Assembly: GCA_905479545.1 (NCBI GenBank)
Contig: CAJQNE010000045.1
Span: forward strand, 1 to 8,665
Direction: 5' to 3'
DNA length: 8,665 bases
Origin: an uncultured Gammaproteobacteria bacterium
Lineage (GTDB): Bacteria > Pseudomonadota > Gammaproteobacteria > CAJQNE01
Shown here: positions 1 through 5,797 of the stretch, one piece after another
Position numbering within the stretch: the stretch's first letter is position 1
Layout: every line of letters starts with the position of its first letter
Notes under the pieces: model-generated
What the model saw: the letters and a program-made list of their open reading frames with translations, nothing else
Database searches by the model: none
What the model was told of the DNA's origin: nothing
Position numbers and translations under genes: made by a program

Positions 1-404
1 GTAGCGATACCGTTACCGGCATAAATAGGGCGGTCAAAGCTGTTCGCGCCATTTACCGCCATAATGTCGGTAACCATTGGCAGGCCCATTAAGCCGGCAA
101 CGCGAGGGGCCAGGTCTTTACCGAACGTGGTGTTGGGTACGAATACATGGCTGTAATCAGCCGCTAGCTCAACAACTTGAGGGGCCAGTGCAGTAGCAGT
201 GGCATTTGCGCTGGCAGCGTTGTCAACCACGACGACTTTGCTCACGCCGTCGAGTTTGCTGGCAGCTTCGCCGGCCGCCGCGCCACTGTCGCTGAGCACA
301 GCAACCGTTACGTCGCCAACTTCCTTAGCGCAGGTTACGGCTTTAGCCGTACTGGGGTTGAGTGCACCATTGGTGACTTCAGCAATTACGAGTACGTTGC
401 TCAT
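1..404 (-). CDS. etfA: Electron transfer flavoprotein subunit alpha, N-terminal part (truncated by window edge)
   Basis: This is the first 134 codons of the ETF alpha subunit, which with EtfB forms the soluble FAD-carrying heterodimer that accepts electrons from acyl-CoA and other dehydrogenases and passes them to ETF-QO. I translated it by hand: it begins MSNVLVIAEV, contains the domain I stretch with VFVPNTTFGKDLAPRVAG, and reaches RPIYAGNGIA just before the edge. These are typical EtfA N-terminal features. The FAD-binding C-terminal domain lies outside the window. The ATG at 404 overlaps the etfB stop as ATGA, so the two are probably translationally coupled. An AAAGAGG at 417-411 with six bases of spacing supports this start. 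Nothing looks broken. Confidence 0.95.
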   Translation of the reverse strand, partial: MSNVLVIAEVTNGALNPSTAKAVTCAKEVGDVTVAVLSDSGAAAGEAASKLDGVSKVVVVDNAASANATATALAPQVVELAADYSHVFVPNTTFGKDLAPRVAGLMGLPMVTDIMAVNGANSFDRPIYAGNGIA

Positions 405-1147
405 ACCAGACCTCTTTCTTTCAGTTCACTTACCAACTCGGCAACATCTGCCACTTTCTTACCTGGCTGGCGCTGGGCCGGCGGGGCAACTTTAGTGGTA
501 GTAAGCTGCGGACCAAGGTCTACACCCAGCTCATCAAGCGGTCGCTTGTCGAGTGGCTTTTTCTTGGCTTTCATAATGTCAGGGATTTTAATGTAACGCG
601 GCTCATTCAAACGAAGGTCCGTAGTTACTACCGCTGGCAGGTCAACATTCAATGTTTCCAAACCTGCGTCTACTTCACGTGCGACCGTTGCTTTGTCACC
701 GTCAATTTCCAGTTTGCCGGCAAATGTCGCCTGCGGCCAACCCAAAATAGCGGCCAACATCTGGCCGGTCTGGCTGCAGTCATCGTCAATCGCCTGCTTA
801 CCCATTAATACTAAGCCTGGCTGCTCTTCATCAACCAGCTTCTGCAATACGCGGGCTACGCCAAGCGGTTGCATCTGAGCATCAGTGGTAACGTGAATAG
901 CACGGTCGGCACCCATGGCCAGCGCGCTACGCAGCTGATCCTGAGCTTTTTCTACGCCGATGGTCACAACAACCACTTCGGTCGCTTTGCCGGCTTCTTT
1001 CAGGCGCATGGCCTCTTCAACCGCAATTTCACAGAACGGGTTAACACTCATTTTCACGCCGTCAATGGCAACGCCAGAGCCGTCGGGTTTTACCTGTACG
1101 CGAACGTTGTAATCAACAACGCGCTTTATAGCGACCAGAACTTTCAT
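401..1147 (-). CDS. etfB: Electron transfer flavoprotein subunit beta
   Basis: EtfB is the AMP-binding subunit of the soluble ETF heterodimer in fatty acid and amino acid oxidation. The 248-residue length is usual. The sequence begins MKVLVAIKRVVDYNVRVQVK, has the nucleotide-site segment GKQAIDDD at residues 116-123, and carries the ETF beta signature around residues 155-176 (VAREVDAG then LPAVVTTDLRLNEP). The dehydrogenase recognition loop follows, with Leu180 in RLNEPRY and the lysine-rich IMKAKKKP at 191-198. The ATG at 1147 has AAGGAG at 1164-1159, eleven bases upstream. The gene follows ETF-QO after a 92-base gap and overlaps etfA by four bases. The frame is intact and family assignment is secure. 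Confidence 0.97.
   Translation of the reverse strand: MKVLVAIKRVVDYNVRVQVKPDGSGVAIDGVKMSVNPFCEIAVEEAMRLKEAGKATEVVVVTIGVEKAQDQLRSALAMGADRAIHVTTDAQMQPLGVARVLQKLVDEEQPGLVLMGKQAIDDDCSQTGQMLAAILGWPQATFAGKLEIDGDKATVAREVDAGLETLNVDLPAVVTTDLRLNEPRYIKIPDIMKAKKKPLDKRPLDELGVDLGPQLTTTKVAPPAQRQPGKKVADVAELVSELKERGLV
411..417 (-). promoter_or_regulatory. Ribosome binding site of etfA inside the etfB 3' end
   Basis: AAAGAGG on the minus strand, six bases before the etfA ATG and inside the last codons of etfB. Together with the ATGA overlap it indicates coupled translation, which would keep the two subunits near 1:1. Confidence 0.6.
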
Positions 1148-1158
1148 AGTCGTTAATT

Positions 1159-1164
1159 CTCCTT
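1159..1164 (-). promoter_or_regulatory. Ribosome binding site of etfB
   Basis: AAGGAG read on the minus strand, eleven bases before the etfB ATG. It is the strongest Shine-Dalgarno match in the ETF cluster and shows that etfB has its own entry site rather than relying on coupling to ETF-QO, which ends 92 bases upstream. Confidence 0.7.
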
Positions 1165-1239
1165 CGGGTTTAAACGAAGCCGACGGTAGCTAGCTTTAAC
1201 AACAAGACAAGCAAAGCGACCGCCGGCGGGATGTGTGAA

Positions 1240-2838
1240 TTACATATTAGAGTAATTCGGACCTGAACCGCCTTCCGGCGTTACCCAGTTAATTATCTGG
1301 TACGGGTCTTTAATATCGCAGGTTTTGCAGTGTACGCAGTTTGCGGCATTAATTTGCAGCCGCTTGCCTGCTGGCTCTTCAACCATTTCATAAACATTGG
1401 CGGGGCAAAAACGGGTACAAGGGTTGTCGTACTCTTCAGCGCACTGGGTGACACATATATTGGTGTCAGCCACATGCAGATGCACTGGCTGCTCTTCATC
1501 GTGCTCGGTTGAGGCGTAGTACACAGCAGAAAGACGATCTTTCGGCTTAATACCAGTATCAACCGGCGGCGTAGGCTGGTCTTTACCTTCGCTAACTTTA
1601 CGCAGCGATGAGTGATCCGCGTGGTTTGCGAGCGTCCAGGGCGACAGGCCCATGGTGACAGTTTCCCAACCCGCGTTAACGAAGCCGCCGTACAAGCCCC
1701 ATTTGAAGCCCGGACGAATATTGCGCACTTTCTTCAGTTCTTTGGCAATTACTGAGCTACGTAGAACACCATCCCAGCCTTCGCTGGTTTTCTTCTCATG
1801 GTAGTGCTCTGCGGCCAATATGCCTGAACGCAGCGCAATGTGAATACCCTTAATTTTCGGCACGTTCAGCATACCGCCGCCGTCACCGATGAGCATTGCG
1901 CCCGGCACTTCCAACTTCGGCATCGACTGCCAGCCGCCTTCTACAATCGCCCGCGCGCCATAGTTCAGCAGTTCAGCACCTTCGAACATATCGGCTAGCT
2001 TTGGATGCGCCTTGAGCTCCTGCCACAAATCAAATGGCTTCAGATAGGTGTCTTTGTAATCGAGGCCGACTACAAAGCCCATCGCAACCTTGTCGCCTTC
2101 CAGGTGATAGATGAAGCTACCGCCGTAAGTCTCACTTTTCAGCGGCCAACCGACCGTATGCTGAACCAAGCCAGTGCTGCCTTTGCCGGGTGCTAACTGC
2201 CACAGCTCTTTAATGCCGATGCCGTAGGTTTGTGGGCTGGCGTCTTTATCCAGCTCAAACTGCTTAATCAGCTGCTTACTGACTGATCCGCGGCAACCTT
2301 CAGCAAATACGGTTAGATCAGCGTGGATATCAATACCCAAGGCATAACCATCACGCTCGCCACCGTCTTTACCCACACCCATGTCGCCGGTACGAATACC
2401 GATAACTTTGCCGTCTTCAACCAGCGCCTCTGCAGCGGCAAAACCGGGGAAGATTTCGACACCCGCTTCTTCAGCAATATCACCTAACCAGGCCGTCATG
2501 GCGCCCAGCGAGACAATAAAATTACCGTGGTTGTTCATCTGCGGTGGCGTCATAGGCAACTTAGTAGCGCCCTTCTCTGTCATCCACAAAATTTCGTCTT
2601 TTTCTACCGGCACACAAATGGGCGGCGGATTATCGCGCCAATTTGGCACCAATTCGGTGAGCGCCTCGGTTTCTATTACCGCGCCAGCCAAAGCGTGGGC
2701 ACCAACGGCCGATGCTTTTTCCAGTACACAAACGTTCAAGTCCGCGTTCTGCTGCTTCATGCGCAGTGCACAAGCCAATCCTGCCGGGCCCGCGCCAACG
2801 ATAGCCACGTCATAGGCCATTACGTCGCGTTCACTCAT
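1240..2838 (-). CDS. Electron transfer flavoprotein-ubiquinone oxidoreductase
   Basis: ETF-QO is a monotopic membrane flavoprotein with FAD and one 4Fe-4S cluster. It oxidises reduced ETF and reduces ubiquinone. The 532 residues fit bacterial members. The N-terminal FAD-binding motif is VAIVGAGPAG at 11-20. The C-terminal ferredoxin-like segment has Cys478 (TRFCPAN) and Cys501, Cys504 and Cys507 (CVHCKTCDIKD), which match the four cluster ligands of the human enzyme. It ends with INWVTPEGGSGPNY, the usual family tail. Minus-strand AAGGTAGGAA at 2851-2842 precedes the ATG at 2838. A second ATG at 2820 would still keep the FAD motif but has no visible ribosome binding site. etfB and etfA lie downstream on the same strand, the arrangement known in Pseudomonas. 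A terminator at 2881-2914 isolates it from the unit upstream. Confidence 0.97.
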   Translation of the reverse strand: MSERDVMAYDVAIVGAGPAGLACALRMKQQNADLNVCVLEKASAVGAHALAGAVIETEALTELVPNWRDNPPPICVPVEKDEILWMTEKGATKLPMTPPQMNNHGNFIVSLGAMTAWLGDIAEEAGVEIFPGFAAAEALVEDGKVIGIRTGDMGVGKDGGERDGYALGIDIHADLTVFAEGCRGSVSKQLIKQFELDKDASPQTYGIGIKELWQLAPGKGSTGLVQHTVGWPLKSETYGGSFIYHLEGDKVAMGFVVGLDYKDTYLKPFDLWQELKAHPKLADMFEGAELLNYGARAIVEGGWQSMPKLEVPGAMLIGDGGGMLNVPKIKGIHIALRSGILAAEHYHEKKTSEGWDGVLRSSVIAKELKKVRNIRPGFKWGLYGGFVNAGWETVTMGLSPWTLANHADHSSLRKVSEGKDQPTPPVDTGIKPKDRLSAVYYASTEHDEEQPVHLHVADTNICVTQCAEEYDNPCTRFCPANVYEMVEEPAGKRLQINAANCVHCKTCDIKDPYQIINWVTPEGGSGPNYSNM

Positions 2839-2880
2839 AAATTCCTACCTTGATTTAGTCGCAACTGCTGTCTTCCGACA

Positions 2881-2914
2881 ACAGAAAATATAAAGCGGTG
2901 CGCCTTTGCACCGC
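2881..2914 (-). terminator. Rho-independent terminator after the EcsC-like/DUF3293 unit
   Basis: A perfect seven-base stem (GCGGTGC at 2895-2901 with GCACCGC at 2908-2914, six-base loop) is followed, on the minus strand, by a T-rich run (TTTATATTTT, 2894-2885). It lies 55 bases past the stop of the DUF3293 gene and before ETF-QO, so it should end the upstream transcript. The ETF unit therefore needs its own promoter in about 2839-2890, where I see no convincing -35/-10 pair. Confidence 0.8.
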
Positions 2915-2969
2915 GTCTATTCAACCCAATGGAGCCGACCATCGCTATGCAAGCGGTGGCGCGGGGCTG

Positions 2970-3455
2970 TTAATGCTTTAGGCCATATTCACCGACATTT
3001 ACGGGTAAACACTCAACATTACCAACGCGCGGCACTCGCACGATGGCGTATTGCTGAAATTCGGCAGCCAACTGTATTGCGGCAGGGATTGTAGCACCAA
3101 AGATTAAAACACCGCTCTCGTCGGGCCATTTTTTCGCCGTATCGTTGGCAGCATCAACCGCTGCCGTAGGCAGAAAAGAATACGGCTCAGCACGAACTTG
3201 TTCTAATAAAGCGTTACCACGGCGCTGATTTTCAGCCGCCGACAGCAATTGACTGTACGGATTGTGTGCGGTGACGATAAACGCTTCGATATTATCCTGC
3301 CAATGGCTGTCCAGCCCACTAGCGGGCTGGCCAACGGTGAGAACTACATGACTACCGCCACCCACATCTACTTCAAAACGAGCCGATAAATAGGCCTGCC
3401 ACAATTCAGCAGGGACAGGATGCATTTCGTCATCGGCCACCGGCCCGTCACTCAC
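2970..3455 (-). CDS. DUF3293 family protein
   Basis: This is a 161-residue cytosolic protein with no signal peptide or membrane helix. It resembles DUF3293, a small family of unknown function. Family-like features are an early AYLSARFEV, the VTAHNPYSQLLSAAENQRR segment around residues 61-79, LPTAAVDAAND, a WPDESGVLIFGA strand, and the AAEFQQYAIVRV segment near the C-terminus. It starts with GTG at 3455, which overlaps the upstream stop as GTGA, pointing to coupled translation with the EcsC-like gene. An in-frame ATG at 3425 is a possible alternative; neither site has a clear Shine-Dalgarno sequence. The first ten residues of the longer form are acidic and not family-like, so the true start is uncertain. 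A strong terminator follows. No biochemical role can be read from the sequence. Confidence 0.8.
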   Translation of the reverse strand: MSDGPVADDEMHPVPAELWQAYLSARFEVDVGGGSHVVLTVGQPASGLDSHWQDNIEAFIVTAHNPYSQLLSAAENQRRGNALLEQVRAEPYSFLPTAAVDAANDTAKKWPDESGVLIFGATIPAAIQLAAEFQQYAIVRVPRVGNVECLPVNVGEYGLKH

Positions 3456-4144
3456 CCGACAGGGCCGTCGATAACAACGCGCTCTAGCTCACCGCGCTGC
3501 TCAGCCTGCAAATAGTCGAGCACCCGCTTACCCACTAAACGAGCATTAATTTTGTTGAGGCCGCCCCCCATCACCATACCAATGCCAAACGGCGCCATTT
3601 TTTCGACCGCCTTACGACCACTGCGCTTGGCAATGGATTTAAATACTTGCTTTAGCACGCTGTGACTAAATTGCTGCAATTTCTGCTGCGCCATGTCGAT
3701 AAAAATCTGACTGCTAATACTGCTGTTTTCAGCATCAAACAACAGCCCCAGTCCGGCCAGGGTTAAACACCGCTCTTTCACCTCGCGTTGTTCAATATCG
3801 TGACCATATAGCGCGGCCAATACCATCGCCATTTCGCCGTGCCACTTCAAACTCATTATGGTGTCTGCACTGGCACCGCCAACGCCCGCCGCAAGGGTGC
3901 CAATACCCGGCACAATCGCCAGCGCCCCGGTGCCCGCACCAACCACCGCAGTTTTATTGGAATAGCGTCGAATAACCTTTTTGGCAGCGAGCTGCTGCCA
4001 GTCAGCACCACGTTTTTTGTCGGCTTTCTCTTTAGCTTGCTCAGCCTCTTCCTCAGCGATATCGGCTAACAGCTCAGTGCTGGCCATCACCTTTAACACC
4101 GCGGCTAATAACCCCGGATCGTCTTTTTCCGTATTTGTCGACAA
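3452..4144 (-). CDS. EcsC-like hydrophobic/amphipathic protein
   Basis: This 230-residue protein resembles the EcsC family, whose function is unclear in most bacteria; the call rests on pattern recognition. Residues 29-60 form a charged, Ala/Glu/Lys-rich likely coiled coil. Residues 65-92 are a Gly/Ala-rich hydrophobic segment (VVGAGTGALAIVPGIGTLAA), followed by DTIMSLKWHGEMAMVLAALYGHD, which is typical of EcsC-like proteins. A second Gly-rich hydrophobic stretch is at 184-196 (APFGIGMVMGGG). These segments could insert in or lie on the membrane; a DUF697-like relation is possible. The start is TTG at 4144, chosen because AGAAGAGG at 4159-4152 lies seven bases upstream. An out-of-frame ATG at 4149 is too close to that site. 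A later in-frame ATG at 4087 would remove the first 19 residues. The stop overlaps the DUF3293 start. Confidence 0.6.
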   Translation of the reverse strand: MSTNTEKDDPGLLAAVLKVMASTELLADIAEEEAEQAKEKADKKRGADWQQLAAKKVIRRYSNKTAVVGAGTGALAIVPGIGTLAAGVGGASADTIMSLKWHGEMAMVLAALYGHDIEQREVKERCLTLAGLGLLFDAENSSISSQIFIDMAQQKLQQFSHSVLKQVFKSIAKRSGRKAVEKMAPFGIGMVMGGGLNKINARLVGKRVLDYLQAEQRGELERVVIDGPVG

Positions 4145-4296
4145 AACATTGCCTCTTCTGGTTACTCAGCCGCCAGCTTACTAACGACGCAGCGACGTTG
4201 CACATCGATGGGGACTATATTGCTGACGTTGCCGCGTATACTGCCTGCAATTCGACTTAACTCTTCTTCCCGAACCACACTACTGGCACTTCGAAC
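4145..4296. promoter_or_regulatory. Divergent intergenic region, likely promoters for both flanking units
   Basis: These 152 bases separate a minus-strand unit from a plus-strand gene and should hold both promoters. A plus-strand TATACT sits at 4237-4242 and a minus-strand TATAGT at 4219-4214, both good -10 matches. Neither has a recognisable -35 element at 16-18 bases, so the exact sites are unproven. No gene is seen here. Confidence 0.3.
4152..4159 (-). promoter_or_regulatory. Ribosome binding site selecting the TTG start of the EcsC-like gene
   Basis: AGAAGAGG on the minus strand is spaced seven bases from TTG at 4144 but only two from the nearer, out-of-frame ATG at 4149. Spacing therefore favours the rare TTG start. 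The out-of-frame ATG opens a 14-codon frame that ends inside the gene. Confidence 0.55.
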
Positions 4297-4710
4297 ATGT
4301 TTAGCCCTATCGTTAACCGCTCAGGCCCGGCCCTACTCATTGGAATCGGCTTTTTGCTAATTTCTGTTGGCACAGTCGGCTGGTTGCAGGCAGGTAACGA
4401 CTACGAACGCATGCAACGAAACACCACCGAACGCATGTTTACCCAAGCGTTGATAAATGAATTCGGCTCCCGGTCGGCGCTGCGGATAGGTGAGGACATG
4501 AGCGCGAGCGAGCAAGAACTTTACCGCAGTGCCGCGCGCAAACAGATTATGGAGGACAGCAGCAACCCCATTCATGCGACATTCAGATCAGAACGTCGCC
4601 GGGCATTATTGCAGCTGGTAGTCGGTGGCTTATTGACGCTATTCGCAGGCCGTATTTACATGCGAATGATTCGTAAGAAAGGAATACTGCCGGAAGAAAA
4701 TCAGCAATAA
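4297..4710 (+). CDS. Small two-helix membrane protein, function unknown
   Basis: I do not recognise this 137-residue protein. Residues 11-30 (PALLIGIGFLLISVGTVGWL) are a clear transmembrane helix. A charged central part at 31-102, rich in Glu, Arg and Ser, probably forms helices (NDYERMQRNTTERMFTQ). A second hydrophobic segment at 103-121 (ALLQLVVGGLLTLFAGRIYM) is flanked by RSERRR before it and RMIRKKG after it. The positive flanks suggest both ends are cytoplasmic with the middle in the periplasm, though the RSERRR on the loop side makes this uncertain. The ATG at 4297 lacks a good ribosome binding site, but an in-frame stop lies shortly upstream and later starts would destroy the first helix. 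It stands alone between a divergent and a convergent neighbour. It is probably real, given codon use and membrane topology. Confidence 0.7.
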   Translation: MFSPIVNRSGPALLIGIGFLLISVGTVGWLQAGNDYERMQRNTTERMFTQALINEFGSRSALRIGEDMSASEQELYRSAARKQIMEDSSNPIHATFRSERRRALLQLVVGGLLTLFAGRIYMRMIRKKGILPEENQQ

Positions 4711-4727
4711 AGAAGATTGACTGCAAC

Positions 4728-4747
4728 GCGAGCCGCTACCGGCTCGC
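4728..4747. terminator. Hairpin between convergent genes, possible terminator
   Basis: GCGAGCCG (4728-4735) pairs perfectly with CGGCTCGC (4740-4747) around a four-base loop. It lies 17 bases after the plus-strand membrane protein gene and 48 bases past the stop of the minus-strand SelW-like gene. There is no T-run on either side, so it is not a classical intrinsic terminator; it may help rho-dependent ending or protect 3' ends. Confidence 0.4.
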
Positions 4748-4795
4748 TAACTCAACCCTACGGTGATACAAGCAGTAACTTTCCGGCGGTAAAAA

Positions 4796-5089
4796 CTAAG
4801 CGGCCCGACGCTTGGTTTCAGGCGGCAGCGACACCGGCATCAGCCGCTCGCGCAAGGCCTTCTTAATTTCGGCCGGGTCCGGCAAGTGGCCAGCGGTAGA
4901 GCGCGAAAAAAGCAAATCAAAACCGCAGCGCACATCAAAAACACCATTCCGCCCTGGCAGTAACGTTACCGCCACGCCCTCAGACTCAAAGGTCTGCAAC
5001 AGTTCCTGGGCCATCCAGCCTGCTCGCGGCAACCAGCCGCAGTCGCTGCAGTACTCAATTTCTACCACGGTTCGCTGATTTTTCTGCAT
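4796..5089 (-). CDS. SelT/SelW/SelH (Rdx) family CxxC protein
   Basis: This 97-residue protein has a thioredoxin-like Rdx fold of the SelW type. The redox motif is Cys14-Ser-Asp-Cys17 in IEYCSDCGWLPRAGWMAQELL, followed by the usual LLPGRNGVFDVR hairpin and an FSRSTAGHLPDPAEIKKALRE end. Animal SelW carries selenocysteine in this motif; here both positions are Cys and no in-frame TGA is read through, so it is a standard Cys homologue. Family members are thought to act in thiol redox chemistry, but partners are mostly unknown. The ATG at 5089 is preceded by GGGGA at about six bases. It follows the DUF2058 gene on the same strand after 50 bases, so the two may share a transcript. Residues after about 83 are basic and variable. 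Confidence 0.88.
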   Translation of the reverse strand: MQKNQRTVVEIEYCSDCGWLPRAGWMAQELLQTFESEGVAVTLLPGRNGVFDVRCGFDLLFSRSTAGHLPDPAEIKKALRERLMPVSLPPETKRRAA

Positions 5090-5101
5090 TGTATTCCCCA
5101 G

Positions 5102-5127
5102 TGCCTGCGCTAGTTAATGTGCAGGCA
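5102..5127. repeat. Short inverted repeat between DUF2058 and SelW-like genes
   Basis: TGCCTGC (5102-5108) and GCAGGCA (5121-5127) can pair across a 12-base loop. It lies in the 50-base gap of a likely two-gene unit and has no T-tract, so it may be an mRNA stem or chance. Confidence 0.25.
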
Positions 5128-5139
5128 ACTCACCTGCAG

Positions 5140-5685
5140 CTAGTTCATTGTGGCTTCAGCAGTCTGCGCCGCTTTAAGCCGTTGTTCTTCACCGTGCCAA
5201 AGCACAATTCGTTGTGGCATTAGTTCGATAACTACTGTCGCCACATTGGCAGGAATAAGTACGTATGGGTCGCGATTTTGCTGCGGTTTAACAACGACTA
5301 ATGCGCCAACTGCCAACTGCTGCTGTTGGGTTTTATTCGCTATCACACTACGAACCACACCGCCGCTATCCGTAAAAAAGTACTCCGACTGACTGCGCTT
5401 ATCGTTGCAACTGTGCTGCTTAATCAACTCCATCACCCGCTGCTTGGGCGGCAGCGAATCACTCACTGCTGTTTTTAGCGGCTCGGTTAGCGATTCATTG
5501 CCAGCGGGTTTGCTGCCCGTCGCTTTTTTCCCACGGCTATCACTTGGCTTTGGCTTTACGCTGCCACCTTTACGTCGGCTGCCTGTACTCTTTCGCTGCC
5601 CCTTACTCTTACTATCTTGCGCCTGCACATCAGCAGCGCTAACCAAGCCCAGCTTTTGCAGCTGATCGCGTAGATCAGTACTCAT
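5140..5685 (-). CDS. DUF2058 family protein (YaiL-like)
   Basis: This 181-residue protein matches DUF2058, a gammaproteobacterial family that includes E. coli YaiL, often called nucleoprotein/polysaccharide-associated although its function is not settled. It opens with STDLRDQLQKLGLVSAADVQ, then has a low-complexity Lys/Ser/Arg/Gly region at about 25-65 that is probably disordered and could bind nucleic acid. The C-terminal part has VMELIKQHS, EYFFTDSGGVVRSVIANKTQ, LAVGALVVVKPQ and YVLIPANVATVV, all typical of the family. The ATG at 5685 has AGGA at 5697-5694 with eight bases of spacing. The SelW-like gene follows on the same strand. The basic linker is on the long and serine-rich side, but the protein is complete. 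Confidence 0.88.
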   Translation of the reverse strand: MSTDLRDQLQKLGLVSAADVQAQDSKSKGQRKSTGSRRKGGSVKPKPSDSRGKKATGSKPAGNESLTEPLKTAVSDSLPPKQRVMELIKQHSCNDKRSQSEYFFTDSGGVVRSVIANKTQQQQLAVGALVVVKPQQNRDPYVLIPANVATVVIELMPQRIVLWHGEEQRLKAAQTAEATMN

Positions 5686-5797
5686 TCCCTAGTTCCTGTT
5701 GCAATGAATTTTGACCCAGACTTCGGGCCCAAAGTGTCAGCATTTTCTCACTTCCAGCGACAAAAGTGCCGGTGGCTGACAATGCCCTCAAATTACG
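5686..5797. other. Intergenic region with an imperfect hairpin
   Basis: This gap between the protease stop and the DUF2058 start should hold the protease terminator and a DUF2058 promoter. TGTCAGC (5735-5741) pairs with GCTGACA (5775-5781), and CACTT (5750-5754) pairs with AAGTG (5764-5768) within it. The minus-strand side lacks a real T-run, so a terminator role is only possible. I see no good promoter hexamers. Confidence 0.3.

Noticed and set aside
177..596. Plus-strand open frames opposite etfA and etfB
   Set aside because: They lie antisense to well-recognised genes, cross the etfB/etfA junction, and encode Ser/Thr/Ala-rich composition with no family resemblance.
1220..1229. CCGCCGGCGG palindrome between ETF-QO and etfB as a terminator
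   Set aside because: It has no loop and no T-run, and termination there would cut etfBA from ETF-QO; more likely chance.
2381..2853. Two plus-strand open frames opposite the ETF-QO N-terminus
   Set aside because: They are antisense to a conserved FAD-binding region; the sequences look like frame shadows and have no ribosome binding site.
4796..5089. Selenocysteine in the SelW-like protein
   Set aside because: The motif is Cys-Ser-Asp-Cys with no internal TGA, so no recoding is needed.
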